DNA from: Shumkonia mesophila
GTDB taxonomy: Bacteria; Pseudomonadota; Alphaproteobacteria; Rhodospirillales; Shumkoniaceae
Direction of reading: 5' to 3'
NCBI RefSeq assembly: GCF_026163695.1
Contig: NZ_JAOTID010000004.1
Coordinates: 62,001 to 126,000, forward strand
Length of the DNA stretch: 64,000 bases
Position numbers and translations under genes: made by a program. The notes under the pieces are model-generated. The model was not told where the DNA came from. It searched no databases and worked only from the letters and a program-made list of their open reading frames with translations. Numbering within the stretch: position 1 is the stretch's first letter; every line of letters starts with the position of its first letter. Below, one piece after another: positions 29,341-50,844 of this stretch.

Positions 29341-29619
29341 TTAAGCCCTTTTCGCCCGTTTATCGGCCGCATGGCCATAAAAGACGCGGGTCGGCGAGAA
29401 TTCCCCGAACTTGTGACCGATCATGTCTTCGGTCACCAGCACCGGTATGAACTTCTTGCCGTTGTAGACGCCGAACGTCAGCCCCACGAACTGGGGAATG
29501 ATCGTCGACCGGCGCGACCACGTCTTGATGATCTCGTTACGCCCCGAACCGCGAACCTGCTCCACCTTCTTGAAAAGGTAGCCGTCCACGAAGGGGCCTT
29601 TCCAAACGGAACGTGCCAC
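29341..29619 (-). CDS. rpsS: 30S ribosomal protein S19
   Basis: The 92-aa protein contains [40 protein letters not shown] and [20 protein letters not shown]. The start codon is GTG with AGGAGGG upstream. It forms the head of the 30S with S13. Confidence 0.97.
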   Translation of the reverse strand: MARSVWKGPFVDGYLFKKVEQVRGSGRNEIIKTWSRRSTIIPQFVGLTFGVYNGKKFIPVLVTEDMIGHKFGEFSPTRVFYGHAADKRAKRA

Positions 29620-29631
29620 GACCGCCCTCCT

Positions 29632-30459
29632 CTACTTCTTGGGACGGCGACGCATGATGAACGCGTCCGTCCGTTTGTTGTTGCGGGTCCGCTTGCCCTT
29701 GGTGGGTTTGCCCCATGGCGTCACCGGATGACGGCCGCCCGAGGTGCGGCCCTCGCCGCCGCCGTGCGGGTGGTCGATCGGGTTCATGGCCACGCCGCGC
29801 ACGCTCGGACGCTTGCCCAGCCACCGGCTGCGGCCGGCCTTGCCCAGTTTGATGTTCTGCTGGTCGGCGTTGGAAACCGCGCCGATGGTCGCCATGCATT
29901 CGGCCCGCACCAGCCGCAACTCGCCGGAGGCCAGCCGCAACTGCGCATAGCCACGATCCTTGCCGATCAGCTGCACGTAGGTGCCGGCCGAACGGGCGAT
30001 CTGGCCGCCCTTGCCCGCCTTCATCTCGACGTTATGGACGATGGTGCCGACCGGAATGTTCTGCAACGGCATCGCGTTGCCCGGGCGGATGTCGACGTCG
30101 GTGCCCGACACCACGGTGTCGCCGGCCTTCAGCCGCTGCGGCGCCAGGATGTAGGCAAGCTCGCCGTCCTCGTAGCGGATGAGGGCGATGAAGGCCGTGC
30201 GGTTGGGGTCGTACTCCAGACGCTCGACCGTCGCCACCACGTTCAGCTTGTCGCGCTTGAAGTCGACGATGCGATAGCGCCGCTTGTGGCCGCCGCCCCG
30301 CCGGCGCGCCGTGATGCGCCCCATGTTGTTGCGGCCGCCGTTGCCGCGCAGCCCTTCGGTCAGCGACCGCTCGGGATCGCCCTTCCACAGCTGGGCGCGG
30401 TCGACCAGCACAAGGCCGCGGCGACCCGGCGTTACCGGCTTGAATTGTTTCAGCGCCAT
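29632..30459 (-). CDS. rplB: 50S ribosomal protein L2
   Basis: The 275-residue protein starts [20 protein letters not shown] and has the conserved peptidyl-transferase-proximal region [20 protein letters not shown] with the essential histidine. Length equals other bacterial L2. It begins 3 bp after the rplW stop. Confidence 0.98.
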   Translation of the reverse strand: MALKQFKPVTPGRRGLVLVDRAQLWKGDPERSLTEGLRGNGGRNNMGRITARRRGGGHKRRYRIVDFKRDKLNVVATVERLEYDPNRTAFIALIRYEDGELAYILAPQRLKAGDTVVSGTDVDIRPGNAMPLQNIPVGTIVHNVEMKAGKGGQIARSAGTYVQLIGKDRGYAQLRLASGELRLVRAECMATIGAVSNADQQNIKLGKAGRSRWLGKRPSVRGVAMNPIDHPHGGGEGRTSGGRHPVTPWGKPTKGKRTRNNKRTDAFIMRRRPKK

Positions 30460-30462
30460 CGC

Positions 30463-30795
30463 TCAAACCCCCGTCGAGACGTCGATGGACTGGCCTTCGG
30501 CCAGCGTCACGATCGCCTTCTTGGAATCACTCCGCTGGCCAAGCCGTCCGCGGAACCGTTTCACCTTGCCCTTTTGGCGCAGGGTGTTGACCGCCATCAC
30601 CTTGACCTTGAACAGGTTCTCGATGGCCGCCTTGATCTCCGGCTTGGTCGCATCCAGCGGCACGTCGAAGCTGACCTGGTTGAACTCGGACAGCAGGGTC
30701 GCCTTCTCGGTGATGATCGGCCTACGGATCAGCTCGTAGATGCGGCCCTGACTGGGTTTCACGCCCCGGCCGCCTTTGCCCGTATAGGTCTTCAT
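30463..30795 (-). CDS. rplW: 50S ribosomal protein L23
   Basis: The 110-aa protein contains [20 protein letters not shown] and the core VDATKPEI-type sequence [20 protein letters not shown]. The first 18 residues ([18 protein letters not shown]) extend beyond the usual start, but no alternative start codon lies nearer the conserved part. L23 docks SRP and trigger factor at the tunnel exit. It overlaps the rplD stop by 4 bp. Confidence 0.95.
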   Translation of the reverse strand: MKTYTGKGGRGVKPSQGRIYELIRRPIITEKATLLSEFNQVSFDVPLDATKPEIKAAIENLFKVKVMAVNTLRQKGKVKRFRGRLGQRSDSKKAIVTLAEGQSIDVSTGV

Positions 30796-31412
30796 TTCAA
30801 ACGCTCCACCAAATTCGCGACCGCGTCCTTGGTCAGAACCAGCGTCTGGCGACGCAGGATGTCGTGGACGTTCGCGCCCTGGCTGGGCAACACGTCGAGG
30901 CCCAATATATTGCGCGCCGCCTTGGCGAAATTGGCGTCCACCTCGGTCCCGTCGATGACCAGGGTCGACGTCCAGCCCAGCTTCTCGAGGGTCTTGGCGA
31001 GGTCGCGGGTCTTCGCCTCTTTGATCTGGGTGCTGTCCAGAACCACCAGCTTGCCGTCGGCCTGCTTGGCCGAGAGCGCCGTCTTCAGCGCCAGCTTGCG
31101 AACCTTCTTGGTCAGGTCATGAGCGTGATCGCGCACGACCGGCCCGAAGATGATGCCGCCGCCCCGCATCTGGGCGGAACGCATCGAACCCTGGCGGGCC
31201 CGACCGGTGCCTTTCTGGCGGAAAGGCTTCTTGGTGGTGCCGCTGACCTCGGAAACGCCTTTGGTCTTGTGGGTGCCGGCCCGGCGCTTGGCCAACTGCC
31301 AGTTGACCATGCGGGCCAGGATGTCGCCCCGCACCGGCACGCCGAACACCGTCTCATCCAGATCGATGCTGCCGACCGTTTCGTTTTCCAGGCTGATCAC
31401 GTCGCACTTCAT
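30792..31412 (-). CDS. rplD: 50S ribosomal protein L4
   Basis: The 206-residue protein has [40 protein letters not shown] (tunnel loop) and [20 protein letters not shown]. In E. coli L4 represses the S10 operon through its leader; I did not find a leader here because rpsJ follows tufA closely. Confidence 0.97.
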   Translation of the reverse strand: MKCDVISLENETVGSIDLDETVFGVPVRGDILARMVNWQLAKRRAGTHKTKGVSEVSGTTKKPFRQKGTGRARQGSMRSAQMRGGGIIFGPVVRDHAHDLTKKVRKLALKTALSAKQADGKLVVLDSTQIKEAKTRDLAKTLEKLGWTSTLVIDGTEVDANFAKAARNILGLDVLPSQGANVHDILRRQTLVLTKDAVANLVERLK

Positions 31413-31418
31413 GGTCGC

Positions 31419-32153
31419 CTATTCCTTTTTCTCGTCGGCTTCGCCCGCGGCCGGCGCATCCGCCGGAACCGCTTCCTGCGACGCCCGGACGCTGGCCGGG
31501 AACGGCACGTCCTTCGGCAGCGGACGCTTCATCGCGTCGCGGATCAGCAGGAAGCCGCCGTCGCAGCCGGGAACGCCACCCCTCACCAGGATCAGGCCGC
31601 GCTCCACGTCGGTGGCGACGATCTGAAGGTTCTGGGTGGTCACCCGCCTGTCGCCCATGTGGCCCGGCATCTTCTTACCCTTGAAGACGCGACCCGGGCT
31701 CTGGTTCTGGCCGGTGGAACCGAGGCTGCGGTGACTGACCGAAACGCCGTGTGTCGCCCTGAGGCCGGCGAAGCCATGACGCTTCATGCCGCCGGCATAG
31801 CCCTTGCCGATCGAGGTGCCGGTCACGTCGACGTACTGCCCGACCGTGAAATGATCGGCCGCCAGCTCGGCGCCGACGTCGACGAAGGCGTCCCCCGAGA
31901 TGCGGAACTCGACCACGTGGCGCTTGGGCTCGACCTTCGCCTTGGCGAAATGGCCGCGCTGCGCCTTGGTCACGTTCTTCACCTTGGCGGCGGTGCACCC
32001 CAACTGCAGGGCGTTGTAGCCGTCCTTGTCCTCGGTGCGATGGGCGACGACCTGAAGGTCGTCGACCTTGAGCACGGTCACCGGAACGTGGCTGCCGTCC
32101 TCGGCAAACACGCGGGTCATCCCCATCTTGCGTGTAATCAAACCGGTTCGCAT
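31419..32153 (-). CDS. rplC: 50S ribosomal protein L3
   Basis: From ATG 32153 ([16 protein letters not shown]) the protein is 244 aa and includes [20 protein letters not shown] and the long loop [18 protein letters not shown] lies 9 nt before this ATG, whereas a GTG at 32162 would have it adjacent, so the ATG is preferred. The C-terminus is extended by an acidic Ala-rich tail ([14 protein letters not shown]). Confidence 0.96.
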   Translation of the reverse strand: MRTGLITRKMGMTRVFAEDGSHVPVTVLKVDDLQVVAHRTEDKDGYNALQLGCTAAKVKNVTKAQRGHFAKAKVEPKRHVVEFRISGDAFVDVGAELAADHFTVGQYVDVTGTSIGKGYAGGMKRHGFAGLRATHGVSVSHRSLGSTGQNQSPGRVFKGKKMPGHMGDRRVTTQNLQIVATDVERGLILVRGGVPGCDGGFLLIRDAMKRPLPKDVPFPASVRASQEAVPADAPAAGEADEKKE

Positions 32154-32164
32154 CGCACTCACCC

Positions 32165-32473
<309 letters not shown>

Positions 32474-32499
32474 GGCTCAGTCCATCTCACCGGCTGAAA

Positions 32500-33709
<1,210 letters not shown>

Positions 33710-33740
33710 ATCTATTCTCCGTTCTCGCCGAGTTTCGTGG

Positions 33741-35822
33741 TTAGCCTGCTAGCTTGGCCTTGACCTCGTCCGAGACCTGCTGCGGCACATCTGTGTAGTG
33801 ATCGAAATGCATGGTGAACTGGGCCCGCCCCTGGCTCATGGAACGGAGCGTACTGACGTAACCGAACATCATCGCCAGCGGGACCTGCGCGTTGATCACC
33901 CGGGCATTGCCCCGCTGATCCATCCCCGAGATGCTGCCGCGACGCGAGTTCAGGTCGCCGATGATGTCGCCCATGTACTCGTCCGGCGTCACCACCTCGA
34001 CCCGCATGATCGGCTCCAGCAGGACCGGCTTGGCCTTCGCCATGCCTTCCCGGAAGGCCGCCCGCGTGGCGACTTCGAAGGCCATGACGCTGGAGTCGAC
34101 GTCGTGCGAGGCGCCATCGTAGAGGACCGCCTTGAGGTCGGTCACCGGGAACCCGCACATGACGCCGGTCTGGATCGCCGCGTTAAGCCCCTTCTGAACG
34201 CCGGGGATGAATTCCTTCGGGACGTTGCCGCCGGAAACCTCGTTTTCGAACAGGAAGCCCGAACCCGCCGGCAGCGGCTCGAAGCGGAACTTCACCCGCG
34301 CGTACTGGCCGGACCCGCCGGTCTGCTTCTTGTGGGTATAGTCCACATTGGCGGTTTGGCGGATGGTTTCGCGATAAGCCACCTGCGGCTGGCCAATATT
34401 GGCCTCGACCTTGAATTCGCGCCGCATGCGGTCGACGATGATCTCGAGGTGCAGCTCGCCCATCCCCTTGATCACGGTCTGGCCGCTCTCGGGGTCGGAA
34501 GCCACCCGGAAGGACGGGTCTTCGGCCGCCAGGCGCGACAGGGCCTGGCCCATCTTCTCCTGGTCCGCCTTCGACTTCGGCTCGACAGCGATCTCGATCA
34601 CCGGGTCCGGGAAAGTCATCTTCTCCAGCACGACGGCATGCTGCGGATCGGAGAGTGTGTCGCCGGTAGTGGTCTGCTTGAGACCCGCCAGCGCCACGAT
34701 GTCGCCGGCTCGCGCCTCGTTGATGTCTTCCCGCGAGTTGGCATGCATCAGCAGCATGCGGCCGATACGCTCGCGCTGGTCCTTGGTGGTGTTGCGGACT
34801 TGCTGACCGTTGACCAGCACACCCGAATAGATACGCGCGAACGTGAGCGAACCGACGAACGGGTCGTTCATCACCTTGAAGGCCAATGCGGCCAGCGGAT
34901 CATCATCCGAATTCCGCCGAGTGACCGGCTCTTCGGTCCCCGCCTTGACGCCAACGACCGCCGGCACGTCGGTCGGCGCCGGCAGGTAATCCACCACGGC
35001 GTCGAGAAGCGGCTGCACGCCCTTGTTCTTGAAGGCCGATCCGCAAATCACCGGCACGAAGACGCCGTTCACGGTGCCGCGCCGGATGCACTTGTTCAGG
35101 GTCGCGATGTCGGGCTCCTTGCCGCCCTCGAGATAAGCCTCCATCGCCACGTCGTCCTGCTCGACGGCCATCTCGACCAGCCGCTCGCGCCACATCGCCG
35201 CGTCGTCGGCAAGCGCGGCCGGGATCGGCCCGCGCACGAATTCGGCGCCCAGCGCCTCGTCTTTCCAGATCACCGACTCCATGGCGATCAGGTCGACGAT
35301 GCCGGCGAACTCGGACTCCTCGCCGATCGGCAGCTGGCAGACCAGGGGATTGGCCCCCAGGCGTTCGCCGATCTGCTTGATGCAGCGGAAGTAGTCGGCG
35401 CCGATGCGGTCCATCTTGTTGACGAAGCAGACGCGCGGCACCTTGTAGCGGTCGGCCTGACGCCACACCGTCTCGGACTGCGGCTCGACGCCGCCGACGC
35501 TGTCGAAAACGGCAACGGCCCCATCCAGAACCCGGAGGGACCGCTCGACTTCGATGGTGAAATCCACGTGGCCAGGCGTATCGATGATGTTGATACGGTG
35601 CTCGCGCCACTGGCAGGTGGTCGCGGCCGAGGTAATGGTGATGCCGCGTTCCTGCTCCTGCTCCATCCAGTCCATCACGGCGTTGCCGTCATGGACTTCA
35701 CCGATCTTGTAGGACCGGCCGGTGTAATACAGGATTCGTTCGGTCGTCGTCGTTTTCCCGGCATCAATGTGAGCCATGATGCCGATGTTGCGATAGCGGT
35801 CGAGGGGCGTCGTGCGGGCCAT
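33741..35822 (-). CDS. fusA: Elongation factor G
   Basis: The 693-residue translocase has [40 protein letters not shown] and NKMDRIGAD in the G domain. Domains II-V end with [20 protein letters not shown]. It is 32 bp upstream of tufA and 21 bp downstream of rpsG, in classic str order. Domain IV (tRNA-mimicking loop) is intact ([18 protein letters not shown]). Confidence 0.98.
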   Translation of the reverse strand: MARTTPLDRYRNIGIMAHIDAGKTTTTERILYYTGRSYKIGEVHDGNAVMDWMEQEQERGITITSAATTCQWREHRINIIDTPGHVDFTIEVERSLRVLDGAVAVFDSVGGVEPQSETVWRQADRYKVPRVCFVNKMDRIGADYFRCIKQIGERLGANPLVCQLPIGEESEFAGIVDLIAMESVIWKDEALGAEFVRGPIPAALADDAAMWRERLVEMAVEQDDVAMEAYLEGGKEPDIATLNKCIRRGTVNGVFVPVICGSAFKNKGVQPLLDAVVDYLPAPTDVPAVVGVKAGTEEPVTRRNSDDDPLAALAFKVMNDPFVGSLTFARIYSGVLVNGQQVRNTTKDQRERIGRMLLMHANSREDINEARAGDIVALAGLKQTTTGDTLSDPQHAVVLEKMTFPDPVIEIAVEPKSKADQEKMGQALSRLAAEDPSFRVASDPESGQTVIKGMGELHLEIIVDRMRREFKVEANIGQPQVAYRETIRQTANVDYTHKKQTGGSGQYARVKFRFEPLPAGSGFLFENEVSGGNVPKEFIPGVQKGLNAAIQTGVMCGFPVTDLKAVLYDGASHDVDSSVMAFEVATRAAFREGMAKAKPVLLEPIMRVEVVTPDEYMGDIIGDLNSRRGSISGMDQRGNARVINAQVPLAMMFGYVSTLRSMSQGRAQFTMHFDHYTDVPQQVSDEVKAKLAG

Positions 35823-35843
35823 GCTAGGATCTGCTCCGAAAAT

Positions 35844-36329
<486 letters not shown>

Positions 36330-36701
36330 CTACTTCGGCCGCTTCGCGCCGTATTTCGAACGACGCTGGCGGCGATCCGAAACGCCTTGGGTGTCAAGGG
36401 TGCCACGAATGATGTGGTAGCGAACGCCGGGAAGGTCCTTCACGCGACCGCCCCGGATCATCACCACCGAGTGCTCCTGAAGATTGTGCCCCTCGCCGGG
36501 AATGTAGCTGGTGACCTCGAAACCGTTGGTCAGGCGGACGCGCGCCACCTTCCGCAACGCCGAGTTCGGCTTCTTCGGGGTGGTGGTGTAGACGCGCGTG
36601 CAGACGCCCCGCTTCTGCGGACAGCTATCCAGCGCCGGAACCTTGTTACGGATATCCGGCGCCTGCCTGGGCTTCCGGATCAATTGGTTAACTGTTGGCA
36701 T
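36330..36701 (-). CDS. rpsL: 30S ribosomal protein S12
   Basis: The 123-residue protein ([20 protein letters not shown]) starts at ATG 36701. The decoding loops [15 protein letters not shown] and [14 protein letters not shown] have the wild-type lysines whose mutation gives streptomycin resistance, so the strain should be sensitive at this locus. It is the first gene after the str promoter, behind a leader of about 190 nt. Confidence 0.98.
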   Translation of the reverse strand: MPTVNQLIRKPRQAPDIRNKVPALDSCPQKRGVCTRVYTTTPKKPNSALRKVARVRLTNGFEVTSYIPGEGHNLQEHSVVMIRGGRVKDLPGVRYHIIRGTLDTQGVSDRRQRRSKYGAKRPK

Positions 36702-36897
36702 TGCGTCGTTCCACTTCACACGTGCGCCCGGCCCTGATGGTCAAGACCGTGGCGCGCACCCCGAAAACGAGGCAAAAAACCACTCCCGACGGTTATCCTT
36801 ACCGCCCGGAGGGCGCTGACCCAGTTATGTTTTTTTCACATCCGAGACCGCGTCTGAACCGAGAGGTCCACCACCGGCCCCTTGCGAAGAGGGGCGA

Positions 36898-36926
36898 ATA
36901 CTAGTTTCGCCGCCCTACCCAGTCAA
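36898..36926 (-). promoter_or_regulatory. Sigma70-type promoter for rpsL-rpsG-fusA-tufA and the S10 operon
   Basis: The minus strand reads TTGACT, a 17-bp spacer, then TAGTAT in the 340-bp gap between rpoC and rpsL. With the rpoC terminator immediately upstream, this makes the str operon an independent transcription unit. The roughly 190-nt leader to rpsL contains a GCCC-TCC-GGGC hairpin and a TTTTTT run that could be an attenuator; the remainder of the gap shows nothing else recognisable. Confidence 0.8.
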
Positions 36927-36980
36927 GCAAAACAATCCTTAAATCCTACGGCTTTCGCCGGCCCCGCCGAGGGTCCCGGC

Positions 36981-37042
36981 GGGGATACCGGGCAAAACCC
37001 GATATCCCCAGGGAATCCGCGGAAAAACCGGCCGGAGCCGGC

Positions 37043-37043
<1 letters not shown>
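36981..37043 (-). terminator. Rho-independent terminator of the rpoBC operon
   Basis: GGCCGGCTCCGGCC followed by GGTTTTTCC overlaps the rpoC stop codon. A second hairpin (GGGGATA...TATCCCC with an inner CGGG/CCCG pair) lies 15 bp further on. Together they should stop transcripts before the str promoter. Confidence 0.75.
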
Positions 37044-45474
<8,431 letters not shown>

Positions 45475-45681
45475 TCCAAATCCCCGCAGTGTGCTATCCG
45501 GTTCCGTCCCGTCCTCCGTCGACCACCGCCGCCTACGGAAACGAGACCATGAAACGGCCCTTGTCAGGACCCTCGGTGCCGGCTGTCCCCCCGAAGAGGC
45601 CCGGCACCCGTCATATCGGCACATCCACTTTTCCCGGCCGCGGCAAGGCCAATGCGGGTGGATGCGTTAGAAGACCGGTCG

Positions 45682-45724
45682 GGCCGGATGGCGGAAATCC
45701 CCGTCGGGGCTCCCCCATCCGGCC
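45682..45724 (-). promoter_or_regulatory. Long hairpin in the rplL-rpoB gap (attenuator or RNase III-type site)
   Basis: GGCCGGATGG and CCATCCGGCC form a perfect 10-bp stem enclosing 23 nt that can pair further (GGGGA/GCCCC). It sits about 50 bp after rplL. In E. coli this gap holds an attenuator and an RNase III site that set the ratio of L7/L12 to RNA polymerase; position and shape suggest the same role. The rest of the 298-bp gap shows no promoter I trust. Confidence 0.65.
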
Positions 45725-45772
45725 CCAGGCCGGCTTTAGGCAAAGCTGGTGTGTCGCGCCAAATGCGGCACG

Positions 45773-46144
45773 TTACTTCAGTTCCACCGTCGCGCCGGCG
45801 GCTTCCAGCTTCTTCTTGATCTCAGCGGCCTCGTCCTTCTTCACGCCTTCCTTGACCGGCTTGGGCGCGCCTTCGACGAGATCCTTGGCTTCCTTCAGCC
45901 CGAGGCCGGTGATGGCCCGGACTTCCTTGATGACGTTGATCTTCTGGTCGCCGAAGGCGGTGAGAACGACGGTGAACTCGTCCTTCTCCTCGACCACAGC
46001 GGCGGCGCCGGGAGCCGCGGCCGCGACCGCGACCGGAGCGGCGGCGGAAACGCCCCATTTCTCCTCGAGCATCTTGCTGAGCTCGGCGGCCTCCATGATG
46101 GTGAGGGCCGACAGATCCTCGACGATTTGTTGCAGGTTCGCCAT
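45773..46144 (-). CDS. rplL: 50S ribosomal protein L7/L12
   Basis: The 123-aa stalk protein has an N-terminal dimerisation domain ([20 protein letters not shown]), an Ala-rich hinge ([15 protein letters not shown]) and the C-terminal factor-binding domain ([40 protein letters not shown]). It follows rplJ by 51 bp. Confidence 0.98.
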   Translation of the reverse strand: MANLQQIVEDLSALTIMEAAELSKMLEEKWGVSAAAPVAVAAAAPGAAAVVEEKDEFTVVLTAFGDQKINVIKEVRAITGLGLKEAKDLVEGAPKPVKEGVKKDEAAEIKKKLEAAGATVELK

Positions 46145-46195
46145 TTTGAACTTTCTCCTAGGCTTGAACTGTCAGTAACGGATGGAAAAACGCGC

Positions 46196-46714
46196 TTACG
46201 CGGCTTCCCCTTTTTGGGCATACGCGCCAAGGACGCGGGCAATCTGACTGCCAGGCGCCTGAAGCAGGCTGGCAATGCGAGCTGCCGGCGCGGTCAGCAG
46301 GCCAATGATCCTGGCCCTCGACTCATCCAGCGACGGAAGATTGGCCAGGGCCTTGACGCCAGCGGCGTCGAACATGGCCTTGCCAATCGCTCCGCCAAGG
46401 ATGATCAGCTTCTCGTTATCCTTGGCAAAATTCGAGGTGACCTTCGCGGCCGCCACCGGGTCGGCCGAAAAGGCAATCGCCGTCGGTCCGGTGAAAAGGT
46501 CGCTCAGCCCCTCGTACTTGGTGCCCGCGAGGGCTAGACGCGTGAGCCGATTTTTGGTGATCTTGAAGCTCGCGCCCGCTACGCGCATCTGTTCGCGGAG
46601 CTTGGTGATTTCGGCGACGGTCATACCCGAGTAATGGGTAACGACCATGGCCTCCGTCTCCTCGAACGTCTGATGCATCGAAGCGACCAGAGCTTCTTTT
46701 TGCGATCGGTCCAC
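46196..46714 (-). CDS. rplJ: 50S ribosomal protein L10
   Basis: The 172-residue stalk-base protein contains MDRSQKEALVASMHQTFEET, VVTHYSGMTVAEITKLREQM and GPTAIAFSADPVAAAKVTSN. The start codon is GTG with CTGGAGA upstream. In the family, the L10-(L7/L12)4 complex represses its own mRNA through the leader, and here a structured 330-nt gap precedes it. Confidence 0.97.
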   Translation of the reverse strand: MDRSQKEALVASMHQTFEETEAMVVTHYSGMTVAEITKLREQMRVAGASFKITKNRLTRLALAGTKYEGLSDLFTGPTAIAFSADPVAAAKVTSNFAKDNEKLIILGGAIGKAMFDAAGVKALANLPSLDESRARIIGLLTAPAARIASLLQAPGSQIARVLGAYAQKGEAA

Positions 46715-46950
46715 AGATCGTCTCCAGTTTTTTGGCTCAAGTTCCGGTCCCTTGGGGCCGGAGCCTGACGCCGATGGACTTCTGGCCCCCCCAAAGTCCT
46801 TGCGGGGGAACCGGTTCTCCTGTCCGCTGCGTCAGTTCAAGCCGTCCACGGGCGTTTCGGCGAAACGCCCGAAAAACGGTTCTCGACACTGTCTGTGCAG
46901 GCGGGTCGCCCCTTTAGGCCGTCGGCGGGCCGAAACCCACGTCTGGCACC
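46715..46950 (-). promoter_or_regulatory. rplJ leader, candidate L10 autoregulatory structure
   Basis: The 330-bp rplA-rplJ gap is unusually long for this operon. It holds a perfect 9-bp hairpin GGGCGTTTC-GCC-GAAACGCCC (46850-46870), a CCCCC...GGGGG hairpin nearer rplJ (about 46785-46808) and a GGTGCCAGACGTGGG segment upstream, resembling the bulged and kink-turn elements of proteobacterial L10 leaders. The boundaries given are approximate. Confidence 0.55.
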
Positions 46951-47044
46951 TACGGTCTTGGACAGGTCCGGGGCGGTTTCGATGCCCCGGCCGCCCTCCG
47001 CCCCCTCGCGGGAAGCGGAAGGTAGCTGGTTAGGCGTGGCCGGC

Positions 47045-47743
47045 TCAGCCGCCGACCAGGTTCGCCACGTTCAGTTTCACGCCCGGGCCCATGGTGGAAC
47101 TCAGGCTGATGCCCTTGAGGTAGGTCCCCTTGGCACCGGCCGGTTTCGCCCGGTTGATGGCGTCGACGAAGGCCTTCACGTTCTCGGCGATGGCCGCTTC
47201 GCTGAAGCTCGCCTTGCCGACCCCGGCATGGATGATGCCGGCCTTCTCGACACGGAACTCGATCTGGCCGCCCTTGGCGGCCTTCACCGCCTCGGCAACG
47301 TCGTTGGTCACGGTACCCAGCTTGGGGTTCGGCATCAGGCCGCGCGGCCCGAGGATCTTGCCCAGCCGGCCGACCACCGCCATCATGTCGGGCGTGGCGA
47401 TGCAGCGATCGAACGCGATCTCGCCCCCCGACACTTTCTCCGCCAGGTCGTCGGCACCGACGATGTCGGCGCCGGCATCCGTCGCCGCCTTGGCCTTGTC
47501 GCCCTTGGCGAACACCGCGACGCGCAGCGACTTGCCGGTGCCGTTCGGAAGCGACACCACGCCACGCACCATCTGGTCGGCGTGTCGGGGATCGACGCCC
47601 AGGTTGATGGCGATCTCGACGGTCTCGTCAAACTTGGCCTTGGCCCCGTTCTTGATCAGCTTGACGGCGTCGGACAGATCGTATTGGGTCTCGCGATCGA
47701 TGGTTTCATAGACCACGCGCAGCCGTTTTCCTTTGGTCGCCAT
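47045..47743 (-). CDS. rplA: 50S ribosomal protein L1
   Basis: The 232-aa protein has [40 protein letters not shown] and [20 protein letters not shown]. It ends with the L1 signature [21 protein letters not shown]1 forms the mobile stalk and in E. coli represses rplK-rplA. It lies 3 bp after rplK. Confidence 0.98.
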   Translation of the reverse strand: MATKGKRLRVVYETIDRETQYDLSDAVKLIKNGAKAKFDETVEIAINLGVDPRHADQMVRGVVSLPNGTGKSLRVAVFAKGDKAKAATDAGADIVGADDLAEKVSGGEIAFDRCIATPDMMAVVGRLGKILGPRGLMPNPKLGTVTNDVAEAVKAAKGGQIEFRVEKAGIIHAGVGKASFSEAAIAENVKAFVDAINRAKPAGAKGTYLKGISLSSTMGPGVKLNVANLVGG

Positions 47744-47746
47744 GGC

Positions 47747-48178
47747 CTATTCCTCCACCACTTCAATGCCCATGGAACGCGCCGAACCAATGATCATCTG
47801 GGAGGCCGCCTCGATGTCCTTGGTGTTCAGATCCGGCAACTTCTTTTCGGCGATCTCGCGAACCTGCGCCATGGTGACGGAAGCCACCGTGTCCTTGCCC
47901 GCTGTCGCCGTTCCCTTGGTGATGCCGGCCGCCTTCTTGAGAAAGAAGCCGACGGGAGGGGTCTTGGTGACGAACGAGAAGGTACGGTCGCGATAGGCCG
48001 TGATCACCACGGGGATCGGCATGCCCGGTTCCAGCTTCGAGGTCTGGGCATTGAACGTCTTGCAGAACTCCATGATGTTGAGGCCGGCCTGACCCAGCGC
48101 CGGCCCGATCGGCGGCGACGGATTGGCCTGCCCCGCAGGCACCTGCAGCCTGATGTACCCTTGAATCTTCTTTGCCAT
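47747..48178 (-). CDS. rplK: 50S ribosomal protein L11
   Basis: The 143-residue protein contains [20 protein letters not shown] and [20 protein letters not shown], the N-terminal domain targeted by thiostrepton. The C-terminal domain ([32 protein letters not shown]) binds the GTPase-associated rRNA. It is 98 bp downstream of nusG. Confidence 0.98.
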   Translation of the reverse strand: MAKKIQGYIRLQVPAGQANPSPPIGPALGQAGLNIMEFCKTFNAQTSKLEPGMPIPVVITAYRDRTFSFVTKTPPVGFFLKKAAGITKGTATAGKDTVASVTMAQVREIAEKKLPDLNTKDIEAASQMIIGSARSMGIEVVEE

Positions 48179-48276
48179 TTTTTCCCTCTGTCATCAGTCT
48201 TCATAGGGGACGCGGTGCGGCCATGGCGGGCCTCCCGCATCGGAACCGCCGCCCCCCATGGGCGGGCGGAATGCGT

Positions 48277-48810
48277 TTACAGCTTCTCGACCTGCGAGTA
48301 CTCCAGTTCCACCGGGGTGGCGCGGCCGAAGATGGACACCGACACCTTGAGCCGGGCCCGTTCCTCGTCGACCTCCTCGACGTTGCCGTTGAACGACGTG
48401 AACGGCCCGTCGCTGACCCGCACCTGGTCGCCGATCTCGAAGGACACCGACATCTTCGGCCGGTCCAGGCCTTCCTCGACCTGATGCATGATCCGCTGCG
48501 CCTCGGCCTCGGAGATCGGCGTCGGACGGCCACGGCCGCCCAGGAAGCCGGTCACCTTCGGCGTGTTCTTGACCAGGTGCCAGGTTTCGTCGGTCATCTC
48601 CATCTGCACCAGGACGTAGCCCGGGAAGAACTTGCGCTCGGAATTGACCTTGGTGCCGCGCCTGACCTCGACCACTTCCTCCATCGGCACCAGGACCTTC
48701 AGGATATGCTCGGCCATGCCGATCTGCTTGGCCTGCTCCTCGATCGACTGGGCGACCTTCTTCTCGAAGCCCGAATAGACGTGGATCACGTACCAGTTGG
48801 CGGCCATCAT
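48277..48810 (-). CDS. nusG: Transcription antitermination/elongation factor NusG
   Basis: The 177-aa protein has the NGN domain (WYVIHVYSGFEKKVAQSIEE; KFFPGYVLVQMEMTDETWHL) and a C-terminal KOW domain (FEIGDQVRVSDGPFTSFNGN) that contacts S10 or Rho. The start lies in a GTGATGATG run; ATG 48810 overlaps the secE stop and ATG 48807 has the best spacing from GGAGGG, so the exact start is uncertain by one codon. Confidence 0.97.
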   Translation of the reverse strand: MMAANWYVIHVYSGFEKKVAQSIEEQAKQIGMAEHILKVLVPMEEVVEVRRGTKVNSERKFFPGYVLVQMEMTDETWHLVKNTPKVTGFLGGRGRPTPISEAEAQRIMHQVEEGLDRPKMSVSFEIGDQVRVSDGPFTSFNGNVEEVDEERARLKVSVSIFGRATPVELEYSQVEKL

Positions 48811-49007
48811 CACCCTCCGAACCCGAAAATCAGGCGCATGCCGACCGCCAGAATCTCGTCAACGAGGAAAAAGAACAATGCCGCCAGAATGACCATCAGA
48901 AAAACCATGGCGGTGGAGACCATGGTTTCCTTGCGCGTCGGCCACGTGACCTTGGCGACTTCCTGGCGTACTTCCTGGACGAACTGCGCTGGAGTGGTTT
49001 TTGCCAT
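48810..49007 (-). CDS. secE: Preprotein translocase subunit SecE
   Basis: The short 65-residue alphaproteobacterial form has an amphipathic helix (FVQEVRQEVAKVTWPTRKET) and one membrane helix (AMVFLMVILAALFFFLVDEI). It clamps SecY in the translocon. It is placed between tRNA-Trp and nusG as in most proteobacteria and lies 58 bp from the tRNA. Confidence 0.95.
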   Translation of the reverse strand: MAKTTPAQFVQEVRQEVAKVTWPTRKETMVSTAMVFLMVILAALFFFLVDEILAVGMRLIFGFGG

Positions 49008-49064
49008 ATTCGCCTACACGGGGGGTTCGGGTCGGGATTTAAGGTATGCGCCGACTAAATGCAA

Positions 49065-49141
49065 TGGCAGGAGTGGAGGGGCTCGAACCCCCAACCCCCG
49101 GTTTTGGAGACCGGTGCTCTAGCCAATTGAGCTACACTCCT
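49065..49141 (-). tRNA. trnW: tRNA-Trp (CCA)
   Basis: A 77-nt cloverleaf with encoded CCA end. The acceptor AGGAGTG pairs with CACTCCT, the D-arm is GCTCAATTGGCTAGAGC, the anticodon loop is CTCCAAA (anticodon CCA) and the T-loop TTCGAGC. It lies between tufB and secE, the conserved position. Confidence 0.97.
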
Positions 49142-49188
49142 ATGCCGATGCGGCGCCGCGCTGGCCTGAATTCCAAGCCATTCCGCGG

Positions 49189-50398
<1,210 letters not shown>

Positions 50399-50466
50399 GC
50401 TTTGTCTTTCTTCTACCTGGAATCCCAACAAACGAATAACCCTGCCCCCGCTCATCGACCCGGGTC

Positions 50467-50540
50467 TGGAGCGGGTGAAGGGAATCGAACCCTCGTCATC
50501 AGCTTGGAAGGCTGTTGCTCTACCATTGAGCTACACCCGC
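50467..50540 (-). tRNA. trnG: tRNA-Gly (TCC)
   Basis: A 74-nt cloverleaf with encoded CCA. The acceptor is GCGGGTG/CACCCGC, the D-arm GCTCAATGGTAGAGC, the anticodon loop CTTCCAA (anticodon TCC) and the T-loop TTCGATT. It is 69 bp upstream of tufB and probably cotranscribed with it. Confidence 0.97.
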
Positions 50541-50583
50541 GACCCCAGACATCCGACCGAGACGGCTCGATCCGTAGCGCATT

Positions 50584-50669
50584 TGGTGGAGGGGGCTGGA
50601 TTCGAACCAGCGTAGGCGTACGCCAACGGGTTTACAGCCCGTCCCCTTTAGCCACTCGGGCACCCCTCC
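50584..50669 (-). tRNA. trnY: tRNA-Tyr (GTA)
   Basis: An 86-nt class II tRNA with a long variable arm. The acceptor is GGAGGGG/CCCCTCC, the anticodon loop CTGTAAA (GTA), the variable arm near GGCGTACGCC, the T-loop TTCGAAT and the CCA is encoded. It is the first RNA after the promoter at 50714-50743. Confidence 0.97.
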
Positions 50670-50713
50670 CCAAGTGCGCCGCGACCGCCGGCAAAGCGGC
50701 ATAACGAGCGCCG

Positions 50714-50743
50714 GAAATACGAGGATTTGCCGTCTTTTGTCAA
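50714..50743 (-). promoter_or_regulatory. Sigma70-type promoter for the tRNA-Tyr/tRNA-Gly/tufB/secE operon
   Basis: TTGACA and TATTTC are separated by 18 bp on the minus strand, about 45 bp upstream of tRNA-Tyr. It is the only strong promoter I see before the whole tufB-secE-nusG-rplK run. It shares the gap with the divergent rlmB gene. Confidence 0.7.
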
Positions 50744-50844
50744 CGCAAAAACACCAACAGGGCGCATCCAACCTTTCCGCCGCGTCGATCGCCCCGACGG
50801 AAACGATTGAACACACCACGTTTGTCGGTATCGTATAGAGCATC

